DNA from: an uncultured Acidimicrobiales bacterium
GTDB lineage: Bacteria; Actinomycetota; Acidimicrobiia; Acidimicrobiales; CALAML01
Direction: 5' to 3'
NCBI GenBank assembly: GCA_937925845.1
Contig: CALAML010000045.1
Location: 65,616 to 129,615 of the forward strand
DNA: 64,000 nt
The notes under the pieces are model-generated. The model saw only the letters and a list, made by a program, of their open reading frames with translations. It had not been told where the DNA came from and searched no databases. Below are positions 8,937 through 16,966 of this stretch, piece by piece. Position numbers and translations under genes: made by a program. The first letter of the stretch is position 1, and each line of letters opens with the position of its first letter.

Positions 8937-9361
8937 TGGATGATGGTCTGAGCAGCGGCACCGAGGCTGCGGCGCCGATTCGAGTGGTGCTGACCAAGCT
9001 GGGCCTCGATGGACACGACCGGGGCATCAAGGTGGTGGCCCGCATCCTTCGCGACGCCGGTATGGAGGTGGTGTACCTCGGCCTGCGTCAAACCACCGAC
9101 AGCATCGTGGCCGCGGCGGTACAGGAAGACGCCGACGCCATCGGCCTCTCCATGCACAACGCCGGCCATATGACGCTGGCACCGGCCATGCTTAAAGCCA
9201 TGGCCGAGGCTGAACTGGAAATCCCGTTGGTGGTGGGCGGCATCATTCCCGAAGACGACGTTCAGAGCCTGAGCGACGCCGGCGTTGCCGTGGTGCTCGG
9301 ACCCGGTGCCCCCTCGGAAGAAGTGGTGAACTCGGTGCGGGCCGCGGTCGCTGCCGCGTGA
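8936..9361 (+). CDS. Cobalamin-binding small subunit of acyl-CoA mutase
   Basis: KLGLDGHDRGIKVVARILRDAGMEVVYLGLRQT contains the DxHxxG B12-binding motif; TGATG overlap with the upstream gene. Confidence 0.93.
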   Translation: MDDGLSSGTEAAAPIRVVLTKLGLDGHDRGIKVVARILRDAGMEVVYLGLRQTTDSIVAAAVQEDADAIGLSMHNAGHMTLAPAMLKAMAEAELEIPLVVGGIIPEDDVQSLSDAGVAVVLGPGAPSEEVVNSVRAAVAAA

Positions 9362-10335
9362 GCCTGAGAACATCCCCACCTGAAGATCTTGTCGCCCGGG
9401 CACTCGACGGTGACCGGCGTGCCGTTGGTCGGCTGCTGACCCTCGTTGAGCGGGGCGGCGCTGATGCCGAGACCGTGGCGTCGCTGACCCAGCCCCACGC
9501 CGGCCGGGCCCATGTGGTGGGCATCACCGGCTCGCCCGGGGCGGGCAAGTCGACCCTGGTCAGCCAACTGGTGGCGGGCATTGTCGACAACGGCACCGTG
9601 CCCGCGGTGCTGGCCGTTGACCCGTCCTCACCGCTCACCGGCGGCGCCATCCTCGGCGATCGCGTCCGTATGGCCGATGTCGATGGCGTGGCCTTCATCC
9701 GTTCGGTAGCCACCCGAGGCCACGCCGGCGGGCTGGCGCTATCCATACCGGGCGCCACCCGGGTTCTCGATGCCGTTGGCTACTCGCCGGTCATCATCGA
9801 GACCGTCGGCGTGGGTCAGGTTGAAGTCGACGTCACCGCTGCAGCCGATACCACCGTGGTGGTAGTGACCCCGGGCATGGGCGACGCGGTGCAGGCCAAC
9901 AAAGCCGGACTGTTGGAGGTGGCCGACATCTTTGTGGTGAACAAGGCCGACCGCCCCGGGGCCAGCGACGCCCGTCGCGACCTCGAGCTCATGCTGGAGT
10001 TCAGCCACGTCACCGGCCAGGAGAACGAGAACTATCGACCGCCGATCCTGATGACCAACTCACTCGACGGAGACGGCGTGGCCGAAGTGCTCTCGGCCAT
10101 CGACACCCATCGACGCTTCCTCGATGACAGCGGCGAGCGAGCCGTGCGCACCCGACGTCGGATCCGCTTCGAGATCGAGAACCGACTGGCCATGGCCTTC
10201 GACGTGACCCTCGCCCAGCGCCTGGCCGAACCGGCAACCGAAGCACTGATCGACCGAGTGGCCCAAGGCGATCTCAGCGTGGTCGACGCCGCCGAGCAAC
10301 TCCGCCAGATGATGCTTGGATCTCGGGAAAACTAG
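9358..10335 (+). CDS. meaB: MeaB/ArgK-family G3E GTPase, mutase chaperone
   Basis: GITGSPGAGKSTLVSQL P-loop, LAVDPSSPLTGGAILGDRVRM, VVNKADR; GTGA overlap with the upstream stop. Confidence 0.9.
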   Translation: MSLRTSPPEDLVARALDGDRRAVGRLLTLVERGGADAETVASLTQPHAGRAHVVGITGSPGAGKSTLVSQLVAGIVDNGTVPAVLAVDPSSPLTGGAILGDRVRMADVDGVAFIRSVATRGHAGGLALSIPGATRVLDAVGYSPVIIETVGVGQVEVDVTAAADTTVVVVTPGMGDAVQANKAGLLEVADIFVVNKADRPGASDARRDLELMLEFSHVTGQENENYRPPILMTNSLDGDGVAEVLSAIDTHRRFLDDSGERAVRTRRRIRFEIENRLAMAFDVTLAQRLAEPATEALIDRVAQGDLSVVDAAEQLRQMMLGSREN

Positions 10336-10338
10336 AGC

Positions 10339-10374
10339 CTCCGGCTGCGAAGGGGTGACCCCTTGCAGCCGGAG
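10339..10374. terminator. Bidirectional hairpin terminator
   Basis: CTCCGGCTGC-g-AAGGGG-TGA-CCCCTT-GCAGCCGGAG between convergent genes. Confidence 0.75.
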
Positions 10375-10409
10375 TATCCAGGACGGCGCTCCAGAGAGCT
10401 CATGGAGAG

Positions 10410-11861
10410 CTAGCAGGTGGTGTTGGGGTCCGAGGTGTTGTCGTTGACGCTCCACACCTTGACCGAGTTGACCCGGCCCTTGTCGGTGTTGATCTTGTCC
10501 TTCGACCGCCAAACGTTCGTGGCGTAGAGCCCAGGATCCTTGGGCACTCCGGGGCGGGCCCGGAGGTCTACGCCGGGCTGATAGCCATCGTCGGTGGCGT
10601 CTTTGGCCCCGGAGTTCATCTCCCGCGAGATGATGAGATAGTGAGGTACCTGCGGTACGAGGCGGGTATCACGCATTCGCTCCACACCGTCGACATACCA
10701 AACGAGACGGTTGCGCATCCACAGCAGCCCGATGGTGTGGCTGCCGGAACGGATGCCGGACCCAGCGTTGATCACCCCGCCGGGGGTATTGCCGCAAGCG
10801 TCGCCGGCGATCACCTTGCTCAGTAGCAGGTTCTCGGCGCCCGGAGACACTTCGTATTCGAAGAGGTCGATCTCCACCCCGTTGCCCGGGTCGGCGTCGT
10901 AGGTCTTGTTGAGCACGTTCGGGTCGGCCGGCATCATCCACGCGGAGAGTCGGAACCCGTTGCTGTCCATGTTGGAGAAGTCGACGTCGACCTCAATGAA
11001 GTGACCCGGACCCCACTTGCCGTCGTTGCCGCTGGGCGGACGCACCTCCACCTGAGTGCCGGCAGCGTTTGAGTACTCGCGGGACAGCGTCTGCACCCAT
11101 CCGGTGTAGAAGCGGTAGCGGTTGAACTCGGTGAACAAGTCGTTGTCCTGCACCGCATTGCGACTCGAGTCGGCTTGTTGCACCACCCGGCCGCCCATAA
11201 TCAGCTGGCCGCCCGCGGTTCGTGCGGTCTGGTCCTGGTGGGCGTTGTACCAGGCGCTCCACCGCTTGCCGTCCAGGCCGTCGTTGCCGACCTGGTGCAA
11301 GCCGTCGGACATGTCGTTTCGAATCCAGTTGTTGAGGTTGTTGAACTCGTCGGTGAAGACGGGGGAGTAGTTGAGGTTGGCGCCATCCTGGCCGGCGTTG
11401 ATGTTCGGCCCGTTGTTGGGACCGGGGCCGCCACCGCACTGCAGGCTGGCCCACGGGCCCCATTCGTACACACCGTTGGCATCTCGCAGAGCGATCTGGA
11501 ACTGGCGGTTGGCCAGCGACGTTCCGTTGTAGGTCTTCGACGGGGTGTTGATCGACGACCAGCCCTGCCACACCGCGCTGGCACCGGGCGCGGTGCGGGT
11601 GAAGACCTCGTAGCGCGTGGCCCGACTATCGCTGGTGGCCCCCCAATTGATAGTGACGTTGGCGGTGTCGGAACAATCGCGGCTGATCTCAAGCGGATCG
11701 GCGGTGCGGCACGACACGGCCAGAAGCAGTGCTATCGCCAATAGGCCCGACAGCGATCCCAATCGTGTCGCCGTGCTGCCTCGTCTCCGAGGTGCGGGTT
11801 GTGCTGGTTCTGGGCCGTTTCTTGGCACGGACTCACCGTCCGCCGTTGCCTGCATCGCCAT
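10410..11861 (-). CDS. Lipoprotein/secreted glycoside hydrolase family 16-like protein
   Basis: LLAIALLLAVSC lipobox; GVEIDLFEYE fits the GH16 ExDxxE catalytic motif; DEFNNLNNW start of a lectin-like fold; start at ATG 11861 or 11921. Confidence 0.75.
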   Translation of the reverse strand: MAMQATADGESVPRNGPEPAQPAPRRRGSTATRLGSLSGLLAIALLLAVSCRTADPLEISRDCSDTANVTINWGATSDSRATRYEVFTRTAPGASAVWQGWSSINTPSKTYNGTSLANRQFQIALRDANGVYEWGPWASLQCGGGPGPNNGPNINAGQDGANLNYSPVFTDEFNNLNNWIRNDMSDGLHQVGNDGLDGKRWSAWYNAHQDQTARTAGGQLIMGGRVVQQADSSRNAVQDNDLFTEFNRYRFYTGWVQTLSREYSNAAGTQVEVRPPSGNDGKWGPGHFIEVDVDFSNMDSNGFRLSAWMMPADPNVLNKTYDADPGNGVEIDLFEYEVSPGAENLLLSKVIAGDACGNTPGGVINAGSGIRSGSHTIGLLWMRNRLVWYVDGVERMRDTRLVPQVPHYLIISREMNSGAKDATDDGYQPGVDLRARPGVPKDPGLYATNVWRSKDKINTDKGRVNSVKVWSVNDNTSDPNTTC

Positions 11862-12064
11862 TGGGAACCTTCCGTCGTAGTTGTGGGGCGGTGCCAGCTC
11901 ACACATCACTGGGCTAGCCATCCTTCAATGACACGAACCGGGCATTGGTTCCGGGGGACATCCGATTCGATCTTTTCGAGAAATGTTTCGATGCTGCACG
12001 GCGGCGGACCACAACCGCTCCGCTATGTTCTCTTCCATCGCTACCCGGGTCGAAGGAGTCTGAA

Positions 12065-12601
12065 ATGGCAGAAGTTGGCGGCCAGATCGCAACGGTTCAG
12101 CTCAAGAGCGCAACCGGAGCCGACGTCGAGCTTGGCGATTACCTCACCACCACCAGGGTGATCTCCTCGCCCCGCTACTACGGCTGACTGCCCTGTCGAG
12201 CGTTTCTTCTGCAGTTGCAGGAGCACATCGATGACATCAAAGCCATGGGCGCCGAACCACTCGGCATCTCGGTCGCGGCCGACTTCCAGGCCAAAGAGCT
12301 GATGGAAAAGTCGGTCGACTACGACCTGCTGCTCGACCCCGACCGGAACTTCAAAACCGCAGCGCTGGCCATTCCCAAGGTCAAGCTCTCCACCTATCTC
12401 ACCCCGGTCGCGGCCAAACGGTATTTGGCCGGACGCGGTCACAAGACCCGACAGGGCGCACCGACGGCCACTCCTTCCGAGCCACCCGGCGTGGCCATCA
12501 TCGACCCCGATCGAACCATCCGCTACCTGTACCAGGGCGAGACCGTCGGCGACTATCCGCCCGTCGCCGAAGTATTGGCCGCGCTCGAATCGTCGGCTTA
12601 G
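12065..12601 (+). CDS. Candidate selenoprotein: peroxiredoxin/SelL-like redox protein with in-frame UGA (Sec41, UxxC)
   Basis: ORFs 11945-12187 and 12215-12601 are in the same frame, separated by a single TGA at 12185-12187; joined product MAEVGGQIATVQL...RYYG-U-LPCRAFLLQLQEHIDDIKAMGAEPLGIS...LLLDPDRNFKTAALAIPK...GVAIIDPDRTIRYLYQGETVGDYPP; RBS GAAGGAG upstream of ATG 12065. Confidence 0.75.
12206..12223 (+). promoter_or_regulatory. Putative bacterial SECIS hairpin
   Basis: CUUCUGC-AGUU-GCAGGAG, 7-bp stem (one G-U), 4-nt loop with G in second position; loop begins about 25 nt after the UGA. Confidence 0.6.
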
Positions 12602-12614
12602 GAATCCCGCAGCT

Positions 12615-13904
12615 ATGGCTTCCAACGATCCTGAGCGGATGGCCCGCCCCTTGCCCGCCATTGACCTCGACGCAGCGCGAACCGGTGCCCACGATCGCTA
12701 CCGTGCGGCCCACCCGAACAGCGCCGCCGCCGATACCCGGGCCCGAGTGGTGTTGCCCGGCGGCAACACCCGGTCGGTCCTCGACTTCGATCCCTTCCCG
12801 TTCCGGGTCCACCGGGCCGAGGGGCCCTACCTGTTTGATATCGACAACCACCGCTACATCGACTTCTGCGGCAACTACACCGCCGGGCTGCTCGGCCACT
12901 CGCCCGACGACATCAAGAAGGCGGTCATCGACGGCCTCGACTCCGGCTGGTCCTTCGGCGCCACCCACGAACGAGAAGTTGAACTGGCCGAGCTGATCTG
13001 TGAGCGCTTCGTCTCGATCGATCAGGTTCGCTTCACCAACTCCGGCACCGAAGCCAACCTGATGGCGATCGGTACTGCACTGGCGGTCACCGGCAGAAAG
13101 ACGGTGGGCGTGTTCGAGCGCGGCTATCACGGCGGGGTGCTGGCATTCGGGCCGGACGCCGGCGGCCCTCACCACCAACTGAACGTGCCCTTCGATTTTC
13201 GGGTCGCCCCCTTCAACGACATCGACGCCATCGACGGCTTCATCACCGACGACATGGGTTGTGTTTTGGTGGAAGCGGTGCAGGGGTCAGGCGGCTGTCG
13301 ACCAGCCAGTACCGAGTTCCTTCAGGCGCTGCGCCAACGTTGCGACCAGACCGGCACCGTGTTGATCTTCGACGAAGTGATGACCAGTCGCCTCGCACCC
13401 GGTGGCGCCCAGGAACGCTTCGGCGTCACCCCCGATATGACCACCCTGGGCAAGTACCTCGGTGGCGGCATGACCTTCGGGGCCTTCGGTGGAGCCCGGC
13501 GGCTTATGGCCGCGTTCGATTCCGATGCCGGCGGCACCCTGACCCAGGCGGGCACGTTTAACAACAACGTGGTGTCGATGACCGCAGCGGTGGCGACCCT
13601 GCAAACCCAGCTCACTCCGGCCCGCCTCACCGATGTCAACGAGCGCGGCGATCGGCTCCGGGTTGGCCTCGACCAGGCGTTCGCCGCCTCCAGCCTACCG
13701 ATGTGGGCGAGCGGGATGGGCTCCATGGTATGTATCCACAGCAGCGACGACCGGCTCAGCGAACTGGCCTTTCACCACGCCCTCGCCGACGAGCTCTACT
13801 TCGCCCGTCGCGGCTTCATCGGCCTCTCCATGGCCATCACCGACGAACACGTCGACGCGCTGGTGGGTTCGTTGGCGTGCTTCGCTGAGAGCCTCACCGG
13901 CTGA
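12615..13904 (+). CDS. Class III (PLP) aminotransferase, glutamate-1-semialdehyde 2,1-aminomutase-like
   Basis: FTNSGTEANLMAIGTALAVTGRKTVGVFERGYHGG, LIFDEVMTSRLAPGG, TTLGKYLGGGMTFGAFGG. Confidence 0.9.
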   Translation: MASNDPERMARPLPAIDLDAARTGAHDRYRAAHPNSAAADTRARVVLPGGNTRSVLDFDPFPFRVHRAEGPYLFDIDNHRYIDFCGNYTAGLLGHSPDDIKKAVIDGLDSGWSFGATHEREVELAELICERFVSIDQVRFTNSGTEANLMAIGTALAVTGRKTVGVFERGYHGGVLAFGPDAGGPHHQLNVPFDFRVAPFNDIDAIDGFITDDMGCVLVEAVQGSGGCRPASTEFLQALRQRCDQTGTVLIFDEVMTSRLAPGGAQERFGVTPDMTTLGKYLGGGMTFGAFGGARRLMAAFDSDAGGTLTQAGTFNNNVVSMTAAVATLQTQLTPARLTDVNERGDRLRVGLDQAFAASSLPMWASGMGSMVCIHSSDDRLSELAFHHALADELYFARRGFIGLSMAITDEHVDALVGSLACFAESLTG

Positions 13905-15487
13905 TGAGCTCTGCGGTCGAGGCCGCCGTTGGTCCGGCGGCTGCCAAGACGTTTCTGATTACCGGTGCCACCAGCGGTATCGGACTGGCCCTGGCCGAGC
14001 ACCTTCACCGCAGCCCCGTGGCCCATCGGCTGATCCTGGTCGGTCGACAACCACTCGACGCTTCGAGTGATCCATCGGCTGAGGGCCCGCCGCCCACGCT
14101 GAACGACCACAACTACTGCCAGGTCGACCTGGCCGAACCCGACGCCGCGGCAGAGATCGACCGGTGGTGTCAGAGTCGTGGAATCGACGCCATCGATGTG
14201 GTGATCCACAACGCCGGCGTTGGCTGGACCGGCCCGCTGTGGACCCAACCGACGTCAACGATCGACGACATGGTGGCGGTCAACCTGACCGCACCGATCG
14301 CCCTTACCCAACAGCTCCTTCCCCGGGTCCAGGCCGCATCCGGTCGGTTTGTGTTTGTCAGCTCGATCATGTCCACCGTGGCCAGTCCCGACATGGCCGT
14401 CTACGTAGCCACCAAGAAGGCACTCGACGGGTTCGTGCGGAGCCTGCGAGCTGAACGATCGATCGGCGACGTCACCCTTCAGGTCGTCCACCCGGGAGCC
14501 ACCCGAACCGCCATGCCCGACAAGGTCGGGGTCGACCCCGACGTCTCGAAGCGTTGGCGCAGTGCCGAGTCAGTAGCGGCAGAACTTCTTGACGGCCTCG
14601 ACTCGGCTGCGTCGAACCGGGCCCTCGGTCTACCGAACCGGGCCATTCGAAAGATCTCGCGCCGGGTGCCCGGTCCGGTCGCGGCGATCGTGGCCGGAGG
14701 CCGGTCGACCCCACCCGACCCGCCAGCATCCGGAGGTTCTCCAAGAGCGTTGATCACCGGTGCCGCCGACGGCATCGGCCGAGCCCTGGCCCTGCACTAT
14801 GCCAACCAGGGGTTTCAGGTAGTCGGCGTCGATATCGATCGGGAGCGGGCGGTTCGAACAGCCGACGAGGCGCCTGGGGAGCGCGTGGAGTTTCGCCACG
14901 TCGACCTCACCACGTCAGATATGGCGTGGGTACAGAACGAAGCGCCGTTCGATGTGGTGGTGCACAACGCAGGCGTAAGCGCCGTCGGCCCCTTCGCCGA
15001 GATTTCGGCTGAGCGTCATCAAAAGGTGATCGATCTCAACCTGACGGCACCGATGCTCCTCACCCGGGAACTGGTGGCCCAGGCCAAGCTCACCGCCGGG
15101 GCCAGGATCGTGCTGATCTCGAGCCTCTCGCACCAGATGAGTTACCCCGGCGCCGCGGTCTACGCCGCTACCAAGGACGGACTCGAACTCTACGGTCGGG
15201 CGCTGCACGGTGCTCTGCGTCCCGCGGCGCGGGTCACAACGGTGTTTCCAGGACCGACCCGCACCGCCCACGCCGCTCGCTATAGCCCCGACAACACCCA
15301 CGAGGCCCGCCGCATGGACCCGGCCAAGCTCGCCGAACTAATAGTGGCCACCGATCGGCGTCGGCTGATTCCCGGAGCGCCGGCCAAAGTGTCGGCGGCG
15401 CTCGGTGTCGTGAGCCCATCCGCCGGCGAAGCCATCATGCGCAAGACCGTCTACGCCAAGCTCCACGGCAAAGCCCTACAGAGCTAA
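13904..15487 (+). CDS. Tandem-fused short-chain dehydrogenase/reductase (two SDR domains)
   Basis: Two TGxxxGIG motifs (ITGATSGIGLALA; ITGAADGIGRALA), two YxxxK motifs (YVATKKAL; YAATKDGL); TGATG overlap with the upstream gene. Confidence 0.88.
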   Translation: MSSAVEAAVGPAAAKTFLITGATSGIGLALAEHLHRSPVAHRLILVGRQPLDASSDPSAEGPPPTLNDHNYCQVDLAEPDAAAEIDRWCQSRGIDAIDVVIHNAGVGWTGPLWTQPTSTIDDMVAVNLTAPIALTQQLLPRVQAASGRFVFVSSIMSTVASPDMAVYVATKKALDGFVRSLRAERSIGDVTLQVVHPGATRTAMPDKVGVDPDVSKRWRSAESVAAELLDGLDSAASNRALGLPNRAIRKISRRVPGPVAAIVAGGRSTPPDPPASGGSPRALITGAADGIGRALALHYANQGFQVVGVDIDRERAVRTADEAPGERVEFRHVDLTTSDMAWVQNEAPFDVVVHNAGVSAVGPFAEISAERHQKVIDLNLTAPMLLTRELVAQAKLTAGARIVLISSLSHQMSYPGAAVYAATKDGLELYGRALHGALRPAARVTTVFPGPTRTAHAARYSPDNTHEARRMDPAKLAELIVATDRRRLIPGAPAKVSAALGVVSPSAGEAIMRKTVYAKLHGKALQS

Positions 15488-15500
15488 CCCAGCAACCTGT

Positions 15501-15521
15501 AACGGGTGTCAGACCCCCGTT
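15501..15521. terminator. Hairpin between convergent genes
   Basis: AACGGG...GTCAGACC...CCCGTT. Confidence 0.5.
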
Positions 15522-15539
15522 GCACGTTTCGTGGGTGGG

Positions 15540-16718
15540 TCAGCGGATTGGTGAGGCGGTGACCGTTGGTTTGGGTTCGGGGTTCATCACCGCGTTGATC
15601 GACGGGAGATCGATGGTGCCCAGCACCTGCCCGCTACCGTCGCCGATGGCGATCAGCCGATTGGGGCTGTCGAACACGCGGTGAGCCACATCTTCGAGAG
15701 TGTCGTCGGCGAAGGCGCTCTCCATCTCGCCCAGCGACACCACCAGGTCGGTCAACGGCATCGGCTGACGCTCCCACATCGGCACCGACAACAACTGGTT
15801 GCGAGTCACGATGCCCACCGCGGCGCCATTGGAGTCGATGACCGAGAACGACTCCTGGGGCAGATGAGCGATGCGATCGAGCGACTCGGCTACGTTCTGC
15901 CAGGCGAGGAGAGCCGGCGGCGACGACTTCATAATCGACGCGGTGGTGAACTCCCTCAAGAGGCGACGCTGAGCCGCATGGGCCAACTCCTGGCGAGCCA
16001 GGCTCAAGATAAAGACGCCAGTGAGGAACGTGGTGATGTCGATCATGACGCCAACCCCACCGCCATCGACGTAGAACAAACGCCACAACCCAAAGAGAGT
16101 GAAGGCGGTGCCGATTCCGATACCGATCCAGGCCGATACCGAAATGGCCTGAGCTCGATCGCCGCTGCGGCGCCAGAGCATGGCGGTGAGCACCCGACCG
16201 CCGTCGAGAGGAGCGGCCGGTATGAGGTTGCCGAGGCACAGCACCAACAGGTTGATGATCACCAACAACACCAGTAGGGGCACCACGGCATTGGGCGCTT
16301 CAAGGGCCCGAGCCAGATAGGCCATGCCAGCAAACACCACCGCAAGTACGAAGTTCACACCCGGTCCGGCGGCGGCGATACGGAACTCGGCCTGTGGGGA
16401 TGGCGAAACCCCACCCAATTTGGCGGCCCCGCCGAGAAACCACAGGGTGATGCCATCGACCGGTAGACCATAACCCCGGGCCACCAGGGCGTGACCCAGT
16501 TCGTGGGCCAGGATCGAAAGCAGGAACCCCAACGTGCCAATGCCGCCCAGCACCAACCGGGCGGTGAAGCTGAGGTCGGGACTGTAAACCGGGAGCAGAT
16601 CGAAGCCGACATAACGCACCATCAGCATGGCCAACAGCGCCACCGACCAGTTGGTGCCAACCGGAATCCCGGCGATGCGGCCCAGCTTGATGCTGTCGTT
16701 CATATGCCCACCACCCAA
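15540..16718 (-). CDS. Site-2 protease family (M50) membrane metalloprotease with CBS domains
   Basis: LAHELGHALVARGYGL (HExxH), PLDGGRVLTA, C-terminal CBS-like pair. Confidence 0.9.
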   Translation of the reverse strand: MGGGHMNDSIKLGRIAGIPVGTNWSVALLAMLMVRYVGFDLLPVYSPDLSFTARLVLGGIGTLGFLLSILAHELGHALVARGYGLPVDGITLWFLGGAAKLGGVSPSPQAEFRIAAAGPGVNFVLAVVFAGMAYLARALEAPNAVVPLLVLLVIINLLVLCLGNLIPAAPLDGGRVLTAMLWRRSGDRAQAISVSAWIGIGIGTAFTLFGLWRLFYVDGGGVGVMIDITTFLTGVFILSLARQELAHAAQRRLLREFTTASIMKSSPPALLAWQNVAESLDRIAHLPQESFSVIDSNGAAVGIVTRNQLLSVPMWERQPMPLTDLVVSLGEMESAFADDTLEDVAHRVFDSPNRLIAIGDGSGQVLGTIDLPSINAVMNPEPKPTVTASPIR

Positions 16719-16966
16719 ATCTGTTCGCCGAGGTTCCTGACCGTTCCGATACTCATGATGCCGGAATTTCGGTGATCTGGCGCTGCAGGTACGGACAGTT
16801 TCGAATTGTTTTGACCACCGTTGCGCAGGGCGCCCGTCACGCTTGGTGGTTTCCGCAGTGATGTCTGGCCTGAATTTGTTGTCCGCAGCGACTGTCTGAA
16901 CGCTGAACGTGGTGGGAACAACGGTTGGCTTGGGCAGCGGAGGCGGCCACCGACAGAGCCCGAGTG

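Noticed and set aside
12215-12601. ORF 12215-12601 as an independent 128-aa gene
   Set aside because: It begins inside the redox domain, lacks the N-terminal beta strand found in the ORF just upstream in the same frame, and is better explained as the 3' part of the UGA-containing gene.
16720-16966. c-di-AMP (ydaO) riboswitch upstream of the M23 peptidase
   Set aside because: Location would be typical in actinobacteria, but I could not recognise the conserved core by eye; an Infernal search with the ydaO model would decide.
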